From Hydrogenophaga taeniospiralis CCUG 15921 (GTDB lineage Bacteria > Pseudomonadota > Gammaproteobacteria > Burkholderiales > Burkholderiaceae_C), in the NCBI RefSeq assembly GCF_001592305.1, contig NZ_BCWR01000004.1, forward strand, positions 434,001 through 498,000: DNA of 64,000 bases, given 5' to 3'. Every line of letters begins with the position of its first letter. Position 1 is the first letter of the stretch. The position numbers and the translations under genes are program-made. Below are positions 48,163 to 56,573 of this stretch, piece after piece. The notes beneath the pieces were generated by a model, which did not search any database, was not told the DNA's origin, and saw only the letters and a program-made list of their open reading frames with translations.

Positions 48163-49683
48163 TCAAACGTCAAAGCGCACACCTTGCGCCAGCGGCAGCT
48201 CGCGCGAGTAGTTGATGGTGTTGGTGGCGCGCCGCATGTAGGCCTTCCAGGCGTCCGAGCCCGACTCGCGTCCGCCGCCGGTGTCCTTCTCGCCGCCGAA
48301 GGCGCCGCCGATTTCGGCGCCCGAGGTGCCGATGTTCACGTTGGCGATGCCGCAATCGGAGCCCGTCGCTGAGAGAAAGGCCTCGGTCTCGCGCAGGTCG
48401 TTGCTGAAGATGGCCGAGGACAGGCCCTGGGGCACGGCGTTCTGCAGCGCCACCGCATCCTCGAAACGCTCGTAGCTCATCACGTACAGGATGGGCGCGA
48501 AGGTCTCGTGGCAGACCGTCTCGGTCTGCGCGGGCATCTCCACGATGGCCGGTTTGACGTAATAAGCCTCGGGGTATTGCGCCGCCAGCACCCGCTCGCC
48601 GCCGAACACCCGGCCACCCTGTTCAGTCGCCGCGCGCAAAGCGCTTTGCATGGCCTCGAAGCTCTGGGCGTCGATCAGCGGCCCGACCAGGGTGTCGGCC
48701 GCCAGCGGGTGGCCGATGGGCAGGCCAGCGTAGGCCTTCTTCAGCCGCTGCACCAGAACGGCCTGGTGGCTCTGGTGCACGATCAGGCGGCGCGTGCTGG
48801 TGCAGCGCTGGCCGGCGGTGCCGACGGCGGCGAAGGCGATGCCGCGCACCGCCAGGTCCAGATCGGCCGTGGGCGCGACGATGACCGCGTTGTTGCCGCC
48901 CAGCTCCAGCAGCGAGCGACCGAAACGGCGCGCCACCCGGGGCCCGACCTCGCGCCCCATGCGGGTGCTGCCGGTGGCCGAGACCAGGGCCACGCGCACG
49001 TCGTCCACCAGCGCCTCGCCCGCGTCGCGCGCGCCGATCACCAGCTCCGACAGGCCTGCCGGGGCCTCGTCGCCGAAGCGGCGCGCGGCGCGCTCGAACA
49101 GGGACTGACAGGCCAGCGCCGACAGCGGTGTCTTCTCCGACGGTTTCCACACCACGGCGTCGCCGCAGACCACGGCCAGCGCGGCGTTCCAGGCCCAGAC
49201 CGCGACCGGGAAGTTGAAAGCGCTGATCACGCCCACCACACCCAGCGGGTGCCAGGTTTCCATCATGCGGTGGCCGGGGCGCTCGGAGGCGATGGTCAGG
49301 CCGTACAACTGGCGCGAGAGACCGACCGCGAAATCGCAGATGTCGATCATTTCCTGCACCTCGCCCAGGCCCTCGGAGCGAATCTTGCCCGCCTCCACCG
49401 ACACCAGCTCGCCCAGTGTCTGCTTGTGCTCGCGCAGCTCCTCGCCGAACAGGCGGATCAGCTCGCCGCGGCGCGGCGCGGGCACGCTGCGCCAGGCCTT
49501 GAAGGCCGACTCGGCCCGGCCGACAGCCTCTGCGACCGCTTCGGCCGAGGCCGGATGCACGGCGCCGATCGCGCTGCCGTCGATCGGCGAGCACACGGTC
49601 AGTGCACCGCCGGTGAATGCGCTGGGGTCCACACCCAGGCGGGCCAGCCGTTGCGAAGTGGTTTGGGACAGGGGATGGGGCAT
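48163..49683 (-). CDS. amaB: L-piperidine-6-carboxylate (alpha-aminoadipic semialdehyde) dehydrogenase
   Basis: A 506-residue NAD-dependent aldehyde dehydrogenase of the ALDH7 (antiquitin) group. EAGKIRSEGLGEVQEMIDICDFAVGLSRQLYG and SERPGHRMMETWHPLGVVGVISAFNFPVAVWAWN, seen in outline, are ALDH7-specific. LELGGNNAVIV carries the general base, and GTAGQRCTSTRRL the catalytic cysteine. It oxidises the semialdehyde to 2-aminoadipate in lysine and pipecolate breakdown. The neighbouring amaA makes its substrate, and the pair is transcribed amaA then amaB with a 74-bp gap. Confidence 0.9.
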   Translation of the reverse strand: MPHPLSQTTSQRLARLGVDPSAFTGGALTVCSPIDGSAIGAVHPASAEAVAEAVGRAESAFKAWRSVPAPRRGELIRLFGEELREHKQTLGELVSVEAGKIRSEGLGEVQEMIDICDFAVGLSRQLYGLTIASERPGHRMMETWHPLGVVGVISAFNFPVAVWAWNAALAVVCGDAVVWKPSEKTPLSALACQSLFERAARRFGDEAPAGLSELVIGARDAGEALVDDVRVALVSATGSTRMGREVGPRVARRFGRSLLELGGNNAVIVAPTADLDLAVRGIAFAAVGTAGQRCTSTRRLIVHQSHQAVLVQRLKKAYAGLPIGHPLAADTLVGPLIDAQSFEAMQSALRAATEQGGRVFGGERVLAAQYPEAYYVKPAIVEMPAQTETVCHETFAPILYVMSYERFEDAVALQNAVPQGLSSAIFSNDLRETEAFLSATGSDCGIANVNIGTSGAEIGGAFGGEKDTGGGRESGSDAWKAYMRRATNTINYSRELPLAQGVRFDV

Positions 49684-49757
49684 GGGGATTTCAGGGGATG
49701 TTGTGGAAGGAGAGGTTGAGGGGGGAAGCCGCACAGCGGCGCAGGGGGTGTTGCTGA

Positions 49758-51047
49758 TCACCGGGCACCGACGAGGTGCGAGAACTGCGCGCCGATCTCG
49801 TAGAAAACTTCCCGCGCCGCCTTCAGCCGCGCCGGCGCGGTGTCGGTGGCGGGCAGCGACAGGTCCGCGGCCGTGATCTCGCCCAGCACCAGGCGCGCCA
49901 GCTCGCGGCCCAGCACCGTGCCGGGTGCGATGCCGCGCCCGTTGTAGCCGCAGAAGGCCACGGTGTTGCGGGCCAGTGGGTGAAAACGCGGCAGCGCGTT
50001 GGCCGTCATGCCGATCTGCCCGTACCACTCGTGTTCAAAGGAAACGCCGCGCAGTTGCGGGAACAGCCGAACCAGGGCGCGGCGGCCCCAGTCGCGGTGG
50101 ATGCGGTGGCCCAGGCCACGCAGCGCGCCGACGCTGCCCAACACCAGGCGTCCCTGGCGGTCCAGACGGAAGGAGGACAGCACCTGGCGCGTGTCCCAGG
50201 CGCCCTGGCGCTCGGGAAGGATGTGTTTCAGAACCGCGGGCGGCAGCGGGGTCGTCGCCATATTGAAGTACGGCAGCCGGACCAGCTCGGCCTGCAGCGC
50301 GCCCCAGGGCCCGTCGGCGCTGGAATAGGCGTTGGTGGCCACGATCACCCAGGGCGCGTGAACGGCGGCGCCACCCGCGGTGTCCAGGCGCCAGTGCTGT
50401 CCCTCGTCCTGCACCGAGGTCACCGCCGTGCGGGTGTGCAGCTGCGCACCGGCGGCTATGGCGGCATGGGCCAGCCCCCGGGCGTAGGCCAGGGGCTGGA
50501 CGGTGCCCGCGCGCAGGTCCAGCAGCGCGCCCAGGTACGCCTCGGTGCCGGTCTTCTGCGCCGTCTCGGCCTGGGACAACACCCTCACGGGCGCACCCAG
50601 GGCCTGCCACTGGCGCGCCCGTTCGTGCAGGTCGCGCAGGCCCGCCGCGTCGGGGGCGCAGTGCAGGGTGCCGCTGCGCTGCGGCTCGCAGTCCATGCCG
50701 TGGCGCTCGATCAGCTCGAACACCAGGGAGGGTGCGTTGCCCAGCTGGTTCAAGAGCCGGGTGCCCCGTGTTTCGCCCAGCTCGCCGGGCAGCGCGGAGG
50801 GCATGACCCACATGCCGGCATTGACCAGGCCCACGTTGCGCCCGGAGCCACCAAAGCCCACCTCCTGCGCCTCCAGCACCACCACGCGGGCGCCGCGCTG
50901 CGCCAGGTACAGGGCGGCCGACAGACCGGTGTACCCGGCGCCGACCACCACCGCATCGGCGTGCAGCGTCGAGGTCAGCGCCGAAGTGGTCGGTGCCGGA
51001 GGTGCGGAGGCCTCCCACAGGCCGTGTGAACGGGGATCGAGGTTCAT
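49758..51047 (-). CDS. amaA: FAD-dependent oxidoreductase, L-pipecolate oxidase type
   Basis: A 429-residue DAO-family flavoenzyme. The Rossmann motif is ADAVVVGAGYTGLSAALYLAQRGARVVVLE in outline, with GFGGSGRNVGLVNAGMWV next, typical of the GlpO/ThiO/amaA group. The C-terminus has CGYNGRGIAPGTVLGRELA, the FAD-closing motif. In Pseudomonas putida AmaA oxidises L-pipecolate to piperideine-6-carboxylate and AmaB takes it to 2-aminoadipate; the side-by-side arrangement here supports the same role. The ATG at 51047 is used; an in-frame ATG lies at 51059. Divergent from a LysR gene. Confidence 0.83.
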   Translation of the reverse strand: MNLDPRSHGLWEASAPPAPTTSALTSTLHADAVVVGAGYTGLSAALYLAQRGARVVVLEAQEVGFGGSGRNVGLVNAGMWVMPSALPGELGETRGTRLLNQLGNAPSLVFELIERHGMDCEPQRSGTLHCAPDAAGLRDLHERARQWQALGAPVRVLSQAETAQKTGTEAYLGALLDLRAGTVQPLAYARGLAHAAIAAGAQLHTRTAVTSVQDEGQHWRLDTAGGAAVHAPWVIVATNAYSSADGPWGALQAELVRLPYFNMATTPLPPAVLKHILPERQGAWDTRQVLSSFRLDRQGRLVLGSVGALRGLGHRIHRDWGRRALVRLFPQLRGVSFEHEWYGQIGMTANALPRFHPLARNTVAFCGYNGRGIAPGTVLGRELARLVLGEITAADLSLPATDTAPARLKAAREVFYEIGAQFSHLVGAR

Positions 51048-51236
51048 GGGCAGGCCCAATGCGAGCGGATTTCGTCGGGACTCAGGCGATCAGGGTGGTT
51101 CATGGCGACATGGAGGGGGACTTCCACAGGCACAGAGAGCAGCCCAGTTCATTCTGAAGCCTTCTCAACTCCGCGGTACAGGGAGGTAGTTTTGCCGGGA
51201 CATAGAGGCAGGTCAAACGATAATGCCGACCGATGT

Positions 51237-51253
51237 CATTCGGTTTTCGAATG
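51237..51253. promoter_or_regulatory. palindromic operator between amaA and LysR
   Basis: Perfect 6-bp inverted repeat CATTCG-N5-CGAATG, ending 10 bp before the LysR start and in the 216-bp divergent region with amaA. A probable autoregulatory LysR site. Confidence 0.45.
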
Positions 51254-51263
51254 ACCAACGGCA

Positions 51264-52166
51264 ATGACCCAACCCCAACTCCCCCCACGGTTCCTGCCAT
51301 CGATGGGCGTGCTCAGAGCCTTTGAGGCGGCCGCCCGGCTGGGCAGCTTCACCGCAGCCGCCGGCGAGCTCCACCTCACGCAAAGCGCGGTCAGCCGGCA
51401 GATCCGGGGGCTGGAGGAACAGCTCGGCGCCGAGTTGTTCACCCGGGAGCGCCAGACGGTCCGCCTGACCATGGCGGGCGAGGCCTACGCCCAGGAAATC
51501 CGGGCCGCGCTGCGGCGCGTGTCCGCCGCCACCCTGGCCTTTCGGGCCAACCCCCGGGGCGGCACGCTGAACCTGGCCATCCTCCCGACCTTTGGCACCC
51601 GCTGGCTCGCGCCCCGGCTGCCGCAGTTTCTGGCGCACAACCCCGGCATCACCGTCAATCTGACGACGCGACTGGTGCCCTTTGACTTCCAAGCCGAGTC
51701 GATGGACGCCGCCATCCACTTCGGCACGCCGCAGTGGCCCGGCGCCACACTGGATGGCCTGATGAACGAGACGGTGGTGCCCGTGTGCAGCCCCGGGCTG
51801 CTGGCACAACACCCGATCCGGTCCGCCGCCGACCTGCTCTCTGCGCCCTTGCTGCACCTGGTCAGCCGCCCCGACGCCTGGGAGCGCTGGTTCGCGGCGA
51901 TGGGTGTGCACGCCGCCGAGGTCCACGGCATGCTGGTCGATCAGTTCGCGATGGCCGCGCAAGCCGCCACCGCCGGACTCGGCTGCGCCCTGCTGCCCCG
52001 GTTCCTGATCGACGGCGAACTCGCGCGCGGCGATCTGGTCATGCCCGTGGACGGCCCGCTGGAAAGCGGGAGCTATTACCTTGCATGGCCTGCGCACCGT
52101 GAGGGCTACCCGCCGCTGCAAGCGTTCCGTGACTGGATCCGGCGCGCCGCACAGCCGCAGGTTTGA
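51264..52166 (+). CDS. LysR-family (GcvA-like) regulator of the ama genes
   Basis: A 300-residue LTTR of the GcvA subgroup: FLPSMGVLRAFEAAARLGSFTAAAGELHLTQSAVSRQIRGLEEQLGAELF in outline is the winged helix, and LNLAILPTFGTRWLAPRLPQFLAHNPGITVNL begins the effector domain. Divergent from amaA-amaB, which it probably activates in the presence of lysine- or pipecolate-derived inducer. Confidence 0.92.
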   Translation: MTQPQLPPRFLPSMGVLRAFEAAARLGSFTAAAGELHLTQSAVSRQIRGLEEQLGAELFTRERQTVRLTMAGEAYAQEIRAALRRVSAATLAFRANPRGGTLNLAILPTFGTRWLAPRLPQFLAHNPGITVNLTTRLVPFDFQAESMDAAIHFGTPQWPGATLDGLMNETVVPVCSPGLLAQHPIRSAADLLSAPLLHLVSRPDAWERWFAAMGVHAAEVHGMLVDQFAMAAQAATAGLGCALLPRFLIDGELARGDLVMPVDGPLESGSYYLAWPAHREGYPPLQAFRDWIRRAAQPQV

Positions 52167-52254
52167 ACGGAACGCATGCCACCTCACACCGGGCTCGAAA
52201 CGGGCATTGCGTCACGGCGCGTGGGGATTCTTGATCAGGGCTGATGCAAAAACC

Positions 52255-52268
52255 TAGGGTTTACCCTA
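52255..52268. promoter_or_regulatory. palindrome TAGGGT-TT-ACCCTA in the promoter region of the 82-aa gene
   Basis: Perfect 6-bp arms with a 2-base spacer, 49 bp upstream of the ATG at 52317. Its right arm overlaps TATACT (52267-52272), a good -10 element, so a protein bound here would block or shape that promoter. No convincing -35 was found at 16 to 18 bp. Confidence 0.45.
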
Positions 52269-52316
52269 TACTGCACTGCAACATTTGTTGTTTGCTTGCT
52301 TGATAGGAGAAACGCC

Positions 52317-52565
52317 ATGTCCAGCGTCCTTGCCCACACCGCCCACCCTTCCCTGGTCGCCCCGATCGCCGCCTGGTTCCACGAAGGCCTGCAACGCGCC
52401 CGCGCCCTGTTGAGCGCGCGGCTTCTGGCCGTCACCACCCCGCGCAAGCTGACCCGTTTCGAAGAAGCCGAACAGGTGCGCGCCATGGCCATGGACCTGC
52501 TGGACTCCGATCCGGCTTTTGCCCAAGACCTGTTCGCCGCCGCCGACCGGCACGAGGTGGAGTAA
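52317..52565 (+). CDS. hypothetical 82-aa protein
   Basis: A small protein, MSSVLAHTAHPSLVAPIAAW at the start, then an amphipathic helix with Arg/Ala, VTTPRKLTRFEEAEQVRAMAMDLLDSDPAFAQDLFAAADRHEVE in outline. It has a strong AGGAGA ribosome site 6 bp before the ATG, an AT-rich promoter region with a palindrome, and a 3'-end repeat at its stop codon, so it is a real gene. It has no cysteines, membrane segment or known domain. The helical C-terminal half and acidic tail suggest a small regulatory or adaptor protein. Function unknown. Confidence 0.75.
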   Translation: MSSVLAHTAHPSLVAPIAAWFHEGLQRARALLSARLLAVTTPRKLTRFEEAEQVRAMAMDLLDSDPAFAQDLFAAADRHEVE

Positions 52566-52566
52566 C

Positions 52567-52643
52567 CCCCCTGCGCCGCTGACGCGGCTTCCCCCCTGAA
52601 AGGGGACGGCATCTGGGCCCGGCGAAGCCGGCTCCGCGATGCC
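52567..52643 (-). repeat. 3'-end GC-rich hairpin repeat, copy F
   Basis: Reverse-orientation copy beginning with the C-run directly at the TAA of the 82-aa gene; CCGGCTTCGCCGGG lies at its far end on the minus strand. It faces copy G across about 60 bp, so each of the two convergent genes has its own copy. Confidence 0.82.
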
Positions 52644-52705
52644 CTCGGTCAAATCCTCCGCGCCGGAAAGTCCCTGCTCACTCCGGAGCGCGTGACTCTC
52701 TTCAG

Positions 52706-52780
52706 GATGCGGTGGAACCGGCTTTGCCGGGCCACTCGCATCGCCCCCTGGGGGGTGACGCCGCAGGCGGCGCGGGGGGA
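52706..52780 (+). repeat. 3'-end GC-rich hairpin repeat, copy G
   Basis: Forward-orientation copy with ACCGGCTTTGCCGGG, C5/G6 hairpin, CGCCGCAGGCG and a G-run ending 2 bp from the iolB stop codon. Its GGATGCGGTGGAACCGG start is shared with copy H. Confidence 0.87.
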
Positions 52781-52781
52781 G

Positions 52782-53585
52782 CTACTTGATCATCCACTCA
52801 TGCGCCGGGTCGTTCTTGAAGACCCAGAAGCGGTTCGGCCCCGCCATCACGTTCAGGTAGTACAGGTCGTAGCCGTGCGGCGCCACCACCGGGTGGTAAC
52901 CGCGCGGCACCATCACCACGTCGTGGTCTTCCACCGCGCAGGCTTCGTCCATGCTGCGGTCGTCGGTGTAGACGCGCTGGAAGGCAAACCCCTGCGGCGG
53001 GTTGAGGCGGTGGTAGTAGGTCTCTTCCAGCTGGGTCTCGACCGGCGGCGTTTCCTGATCGTGCTTGTGCGGCGGGTAGCTGCTGGAATGGCTGGCCGGC
53101 GTCACCACCTCCACCACCAGCAGGTGCGCCGCGGTCGGGTCGTCGTGCGGCAGGATGTCGCAGACGTAGCGCGTGTTCGTGCCCTTGCCGCGCACGCTGC
53201 GTTTCATCTTTGAAGAATCCAGCACGCTGACCTTGCGGTTGCGCGCATCGGCCGGCGCCGTGCACAGCGCCACCTCGGCCGCGCGCACCGCACGGATGTG
53301 CACCACCTTGCCGGGCGGCACGTAGACCGCGGCCGGCGACACCTCTTCGAACACGCTGCTGCGCGTGCCCATGTTGGCGTACGTTTCACCGTCGATGGTG
53401 ACGTCCACCGTGCCGGTGAGCACCACCAGGCACAGCTCGCGCTCGCCGGTGTCCACCGTTTCCGACTCTCCGGCCGCCAGGCGCAGGGCGCGAAAGCCCA
53501 CATGCGTCCAGCCGGCCCTTTCGGGCGTGACGTTGACGATCTCGCGCCCGGTGGGCGCGGCCTTGGCGAGCAATGGGCTGACCAT
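52782..53585 (-). CDS. iolB: 5-deoxy-glucuronate isomerase
   Basis: A 267-residue bicupin enzyme that isomerises 5-deoxy-glucuronate to 5-dehydro-2-deoxygluconate in myo-inositol catabolism. RELCLVVLTGTVDVTIDGE is the first cupin motif, SSSYPPHKHDQETPP carries the metal-binding histidines with the downstream glutamate in LEETYYHRLNPPQGFAFQRVY, and VVMVPRGYHPVVAPHGYDLYYLNVMAGP is the family's C-terminal signature. Last gene of the iolC-D-E-B minus-strand series, 17 bp after iolE. Confidence 0.95.
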   Translation of the reverse strand: MVSPLLAKAAPTGREIVNVTPERAGWTHVGFRALRLAAGESETVDTGERELCLVVLTGTVDVTIDGETYANMGTRSSVFEEVSPAAVYVPPGKVVHIRAVRAAEVALCTAPADARNRKVSVLDSSKMKRSVRGKGTNTRYVCDILPHDDPTAAHLLVVEVVTPASHSSSYPPHKHDQETPPVETQLEETYYHRLNPPQGFAFQRVYTDDRSMDEACAVEDHDVVMVPRGYHPVVAPHGYDLYYLNVMAGPNRFWVFKNDPAHEWMIK

Positions 53586-53602
53586 GGTGTGTCTCCTGTC
53601 GA

Positions 53603-54529
53603 TCAGTTCAGGCTGTCCACCAACGAGCGCAGGGTCTCGTAGCCCTTCTGGGCGTACTGGTAGCTCGGCGCCACCGCCGGGTCCTGCTCGGCCTCGACCA
53701 CCAGCCAGCCTTCGTAGCCGTTGTCCTTCAAGGTCTTGAGCACGCTGGCGTAGTCGATGCTGCCATCGCCCGGCACGGTGAAGGTGCCATTGATCACACC
53801 GTTCAGAAAACTCCAGCCGTCGTTGCGCGCCTGGGCGATCACGGGCGTGCGCACGTCCTTGCAGTGCACGTGCACCACACGCTTGACGTGTTTCTTCAGC
53901 AGCTCCACCGGGCTGGTGGCGCCACCGAAGTAGGCGTGGCCGGTATCGAACAGCAGGAAAACCTTGGCCGGGTCGGTGAGCGCCATCAGTTTGTCCACGT
54001 CGGCGGGCGATTCGACGTAGGCGCCCATGTGGTGGTGGTAGGCCAGCTGGATGCCGTAGGTCTGGAGCAGGTGCTCGCCGAAAGCGTTCAGGCGCTCGGC
54101 GTAGGCCAGCCACATTGAATCGCTGGCAAACTGCGGGCGCTTGGACACCGGCGTGTCCATCTGACCCTGCACGGTGCCGGCGCACTCGCCGTAGACCACC
54201 ACCTTGACGCCGTTGAACTGCAGCTTGCTCATGTGCGCCTTGCAGCGTTCGATCTCCGCGGCGACGGCCTGTTCGTTGGTCTGGCCCGGCTCCAGCTCGG
54301 CCAGGAAACCCGAGTACCAGCCCGACACGCAGGCCAGGCCGAACTCGTCGAGCTTGGCCTTCAGGCCCGGGCCGTCCTTCGGAAACTTGTTGCCCAGCTC
54401 GAAACCTTCGTAACCGATCTCCTTGCCTTCCTTCAGTGCGGTTTCCAGCGGCGTTTCCCCGCCCAGCGAGGGCAGGTCGTCGTTCATCCACGACAGGGGG
54501 TTGATGCCGATACGGACGTTCCAGCTCAT
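53603..54529 (-). CDS. iolE: myo-inosose-2 dehydratase
   Basis: A 308-residue TIM-barrel enzyme of the xylose isomerase-like family that dehydrates 2-keto-myo-inositol to a trihydroxycyclohexanedione. It begins MSWNVRIGINPLSWMNDDLPSLGGETPLE in outline, matching IolE closely. It contains GYEGFELGNKFPKD, AYHHHMGAYVES, LLFDTGHAYFGG and VHVHCKDVR, with the metal ligands. Lies between iolD and iolB. Confidence 0.96.
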   Translation of the reverse strand: MSWNVRIGINPLSWMNDDLPSLGGETPLETALKEGKEIGYEGFELGNKFPKDGPGLKAKLDEFGLACVSGWYSGFLAELEPGQTNEQAVAAEIERCKAHMSKLQFNGVKVVVYGECAGTVQGQMDTPVSKRPQFASDSMWLAYAERLNAFGEHLLQTYGIQLAYHHHMGAYVESPADVDKLMALTDPAKVFLLFDTGHAYFGGATSPVELLKKHVKRVVHVHCKDVRTPVIAQARNDGWSFLNGVINGTFTVPGDGSIDYASVLKTLKDNGYEGWLVVEAEQDPAVAPSYQYAQKGYETLRSLVDSLN

Positions 54530-54565
54530 GGTGTTCTCACTCTTTCGATTTTGATGGGATGGGGG

Positions 54566-56443
54566 TCAGAGGCGCTGCAGTCGTTGTGCCTGGGTGTAGC
54601 GTTCATGGGCTTCGCGCACCCCGGCGCGGCCGGACACTTCAGGAATAGCCACTTCCCACCAGCAGCCGCCATCGGTGGTGCGGGTGTGGGTGGTGTCGAT
54701 CACGATGACCTGGGTGCGTCTGGCCTGGCGGGCCTTGACCATGGCGGCCTTGAGCTCGGCCACGTCTTTCACGTGCACCGCGTCAGCGCCCATGGACCGC
54801 GCGTGCATCGCGAAGTCGATGCTGCTGCGCTCGCCGCCTTCGGGCACGCAGTCGTCGAGCAGGTTGTTGAAGGCCGGGCTGCCGGTCGCTGTCTGCAGGC
54901 GCTGGATGCAGCCGTAGCCGCGGTTGTCCAGCACCACCACGATGATCTTCTGGCCGAGCATGACCGAGGTGGCCAGCTCGGAGTTGGCCATCATGTAGGA
55001 GCCGTCGCCCACCAGCACGATGGACTCCTGGTCCGGACGGGCCATCTTCACGCCCAGTCCGCCGGCCACTTCGTAGCCCATGCACGAATAGCCGTACTCC
55101 ATGTGGTAGTTGCCCGGCAGGCTGGCGCGCCAGAGCTTGTGCAGCTCGGCGGGCAGCGTGCCGGCGGCGCACAGGGCCACGTCGTGTTGGCCGCTGTCCA
55201 GGCCCAGCTCGGTGGCCGAGTCGCGCACCGCGCCGATGACTTCGGCGTCGTAGGGCAGCATGTCCTTCGGGACGTTGGTGGTCAGTTCGGTGATGCGGGC
55301 GTTCGCGGCCGCGGCCTGCTGCTTCGCGCGGTCCGTCCAGGCGGCGTCGGCGGCCCAGCCGGCCAGGCCGGTTTCGAGCTGGCCCAGGCCCACGCGGGCG
55401 TCGGCCACCAGGGCGGTGCCGCTCCACTTGCCGGCGTCGTAGGGCTGCACGTTCAGGCTCAGCAGTTGGGCCTGCGGGAACAGGGCGTGCGAGCCGGTGG
55501 TGAAGTCCTGCAGGCGGGTGCCGACGGCGAACACCACGTCGGCCTCGCGCGCCATCTCATTGGCCCAGGACACACCGTCGACACCGATGGCGCCGAGGTT
55601 GAGCGGGTGGTCCCAGGGCAGGCTGCTCTTGCCGCCGTGCGACTCGACCACCGGCACGCCGTGCGTCTCGACGAAGGCGCGCAGTGCGACCCAGGCCTGG
55701 CTGTAGAGCACCCCCCCACCGGCCACGATGAGCGGGCACTTGGCGCCGCGCAGCAGCGCGATGGCGTTGGCCAGTTCGCGCTCGTCGGCCGGCGGGCGGC
55801 GGAAGCGCAGCACACCGGGGTTGAGGAAGTCCTCGGGGCAGTCGAAGGCCATGGCCTGCACGTCCTGCGGCAGCGAGAGGCAGGCCGGGCCGCAGTTGGC
55901 CGGGTCCGTCATCGTCTGGATGGCACGCGGCAACGCGGTGAGGATGTGCTCGGGCCGGGTGAGGCGGTCGAAGTAACGCGTGACGGGGCGGAAGCAGTCG
56001 CTGGCGCTCACGTCGCCCTGGCCGAAGCTTTCGATCTGCTGCAGCACAGGGTCGGGGCGGCGTGTGGCGAACACATCGCCCGGCAGCAGCAGGACCGGCA
56101 GGCGGTTCACGTGCGCCACGGCCGCCGCCGTGACCATGTTGGTCGCGCCCGGGCCGATGCTGGTGGACACGGCCATGATGCGCTGGCGGAACTGGGCCTT
56201 GGCGAAGGCGATGGCGGCGTGCGTCATGGTCTGTTCGTTGTGGGCGCGGTAGGTCCTGAGATGGTCACGCTCGGCCGCCAAGGCTTCGCCCAGGCCGGCC
56301 ACGTTGCCGTGGCCGAAGATGGTGAACACGCCGCCGCAGTAGGGTTCGATCGAGGTGCGGCCGTCGAGGTGTTCCACCTCCATCCGCAGGGCGGCCAGGT
56401 GCTTGACCAGGGCCTGCGCCATCGTGAGTCGTACGGTTTTCAT
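54566..56443 (-). CDS. iolD: 3D-(3,5/4)-trihydroxycyclohexane-1,2-dione hydrolase
   Basis: A 625-residue thiamine-diphosphate enzyme that opens the inositol-derived ring to 5-deoxy-glucuronate. The pyrimidine-binding domain has EVEHLDGRTSIEPYCGGVFTIFGHGN in outline, AHNEQTMTHAAIAFAK and SIGPGATNMVTAAA. The diphosphate domain has the GDGSYMMANSELATSVMLGQKI-VVVLDN motif (G-D-G then N-x-x-L-x-T). The IolD-specific NYHMEYGYSCMGYE precedes it. The ATG at 56443 is used. Located between iolC and iolE. Confidence 0.96.
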   Translation of the reverse strand: MKTVRLTMAQALVKHLAALRMEVEHLDGRTSIEPYCGGVFTIFGHGNVAGLGEALAAERDHLRTYRAHNEQTMTHAAIAFAKAQFRQRIMAVSTSIGPGATNMVTAAAVAHVNRLPVLLLPGDVFATRRPDPVLQQIESFGQGDVSASDCFRPVTRYFDRLTRPEHILTALPRAIQTMTDPANCGPACLSLPQDVQAMAFDCPEDFLNPGVLRFRRPPADERELANAIALLRGAKCPLIVAGGGVLYSQAWVALRAFVETHGVPVVESHGGKSSLPWDHPLNLGAIGVDGVSWANEMAREADVVFAVGTRLQDFTTGSHALFPQAQLLSLNVQPYDAGKWSGTALVADARVGLGQLETGLAGWAADAAWTDRAKQQAAAANARITELTTNVPKDMLPYDAEVIGAVRDSATELGLDSGQHDVALCAAGTLPAELHKLWRASLPGNYHMEYGYSCMGYEVAGGLGVKMARPDQESIVLVGDGSYMMANSELATSVMLGQKIIVVVLDNRGYGCIQRLQTATGSPAFNNLLDDCVPEGGERSSIDFAMHARSMGADAVHVKDVAELKAAMVKARQARRTQVIVIDTTHTRTTDGGCWWEVAIPEVSGRAGVREAHERYTQAQRLQRL

Positions 56444-56487
56444 GGTTTCAATCTTCGAACGTTTTCGGCGTGCGTGCCTTAGGCCCA

Positions 56488-56562
56488 GGATGCGGTGGAA
56501 CCGGCTCCGCCGGGCCACTCGCATCGCCCCCTTGAGGGGGTGGCGCCGAAGGCGACGCGGGG
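56488..56562 (+). repeat. 3'-end GC-rich hairpin repeat, copy H
   Basis: ACCGGCTCCGCCGGG, C6/G5 hairpin, CGCCGAAGGCG and a short G-run, 11 bp from the iolC stop codon, within the iolC-iolD gap. Confidence 0.85.
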
Positions 56563-56573
56563 ATGGTCCATGT

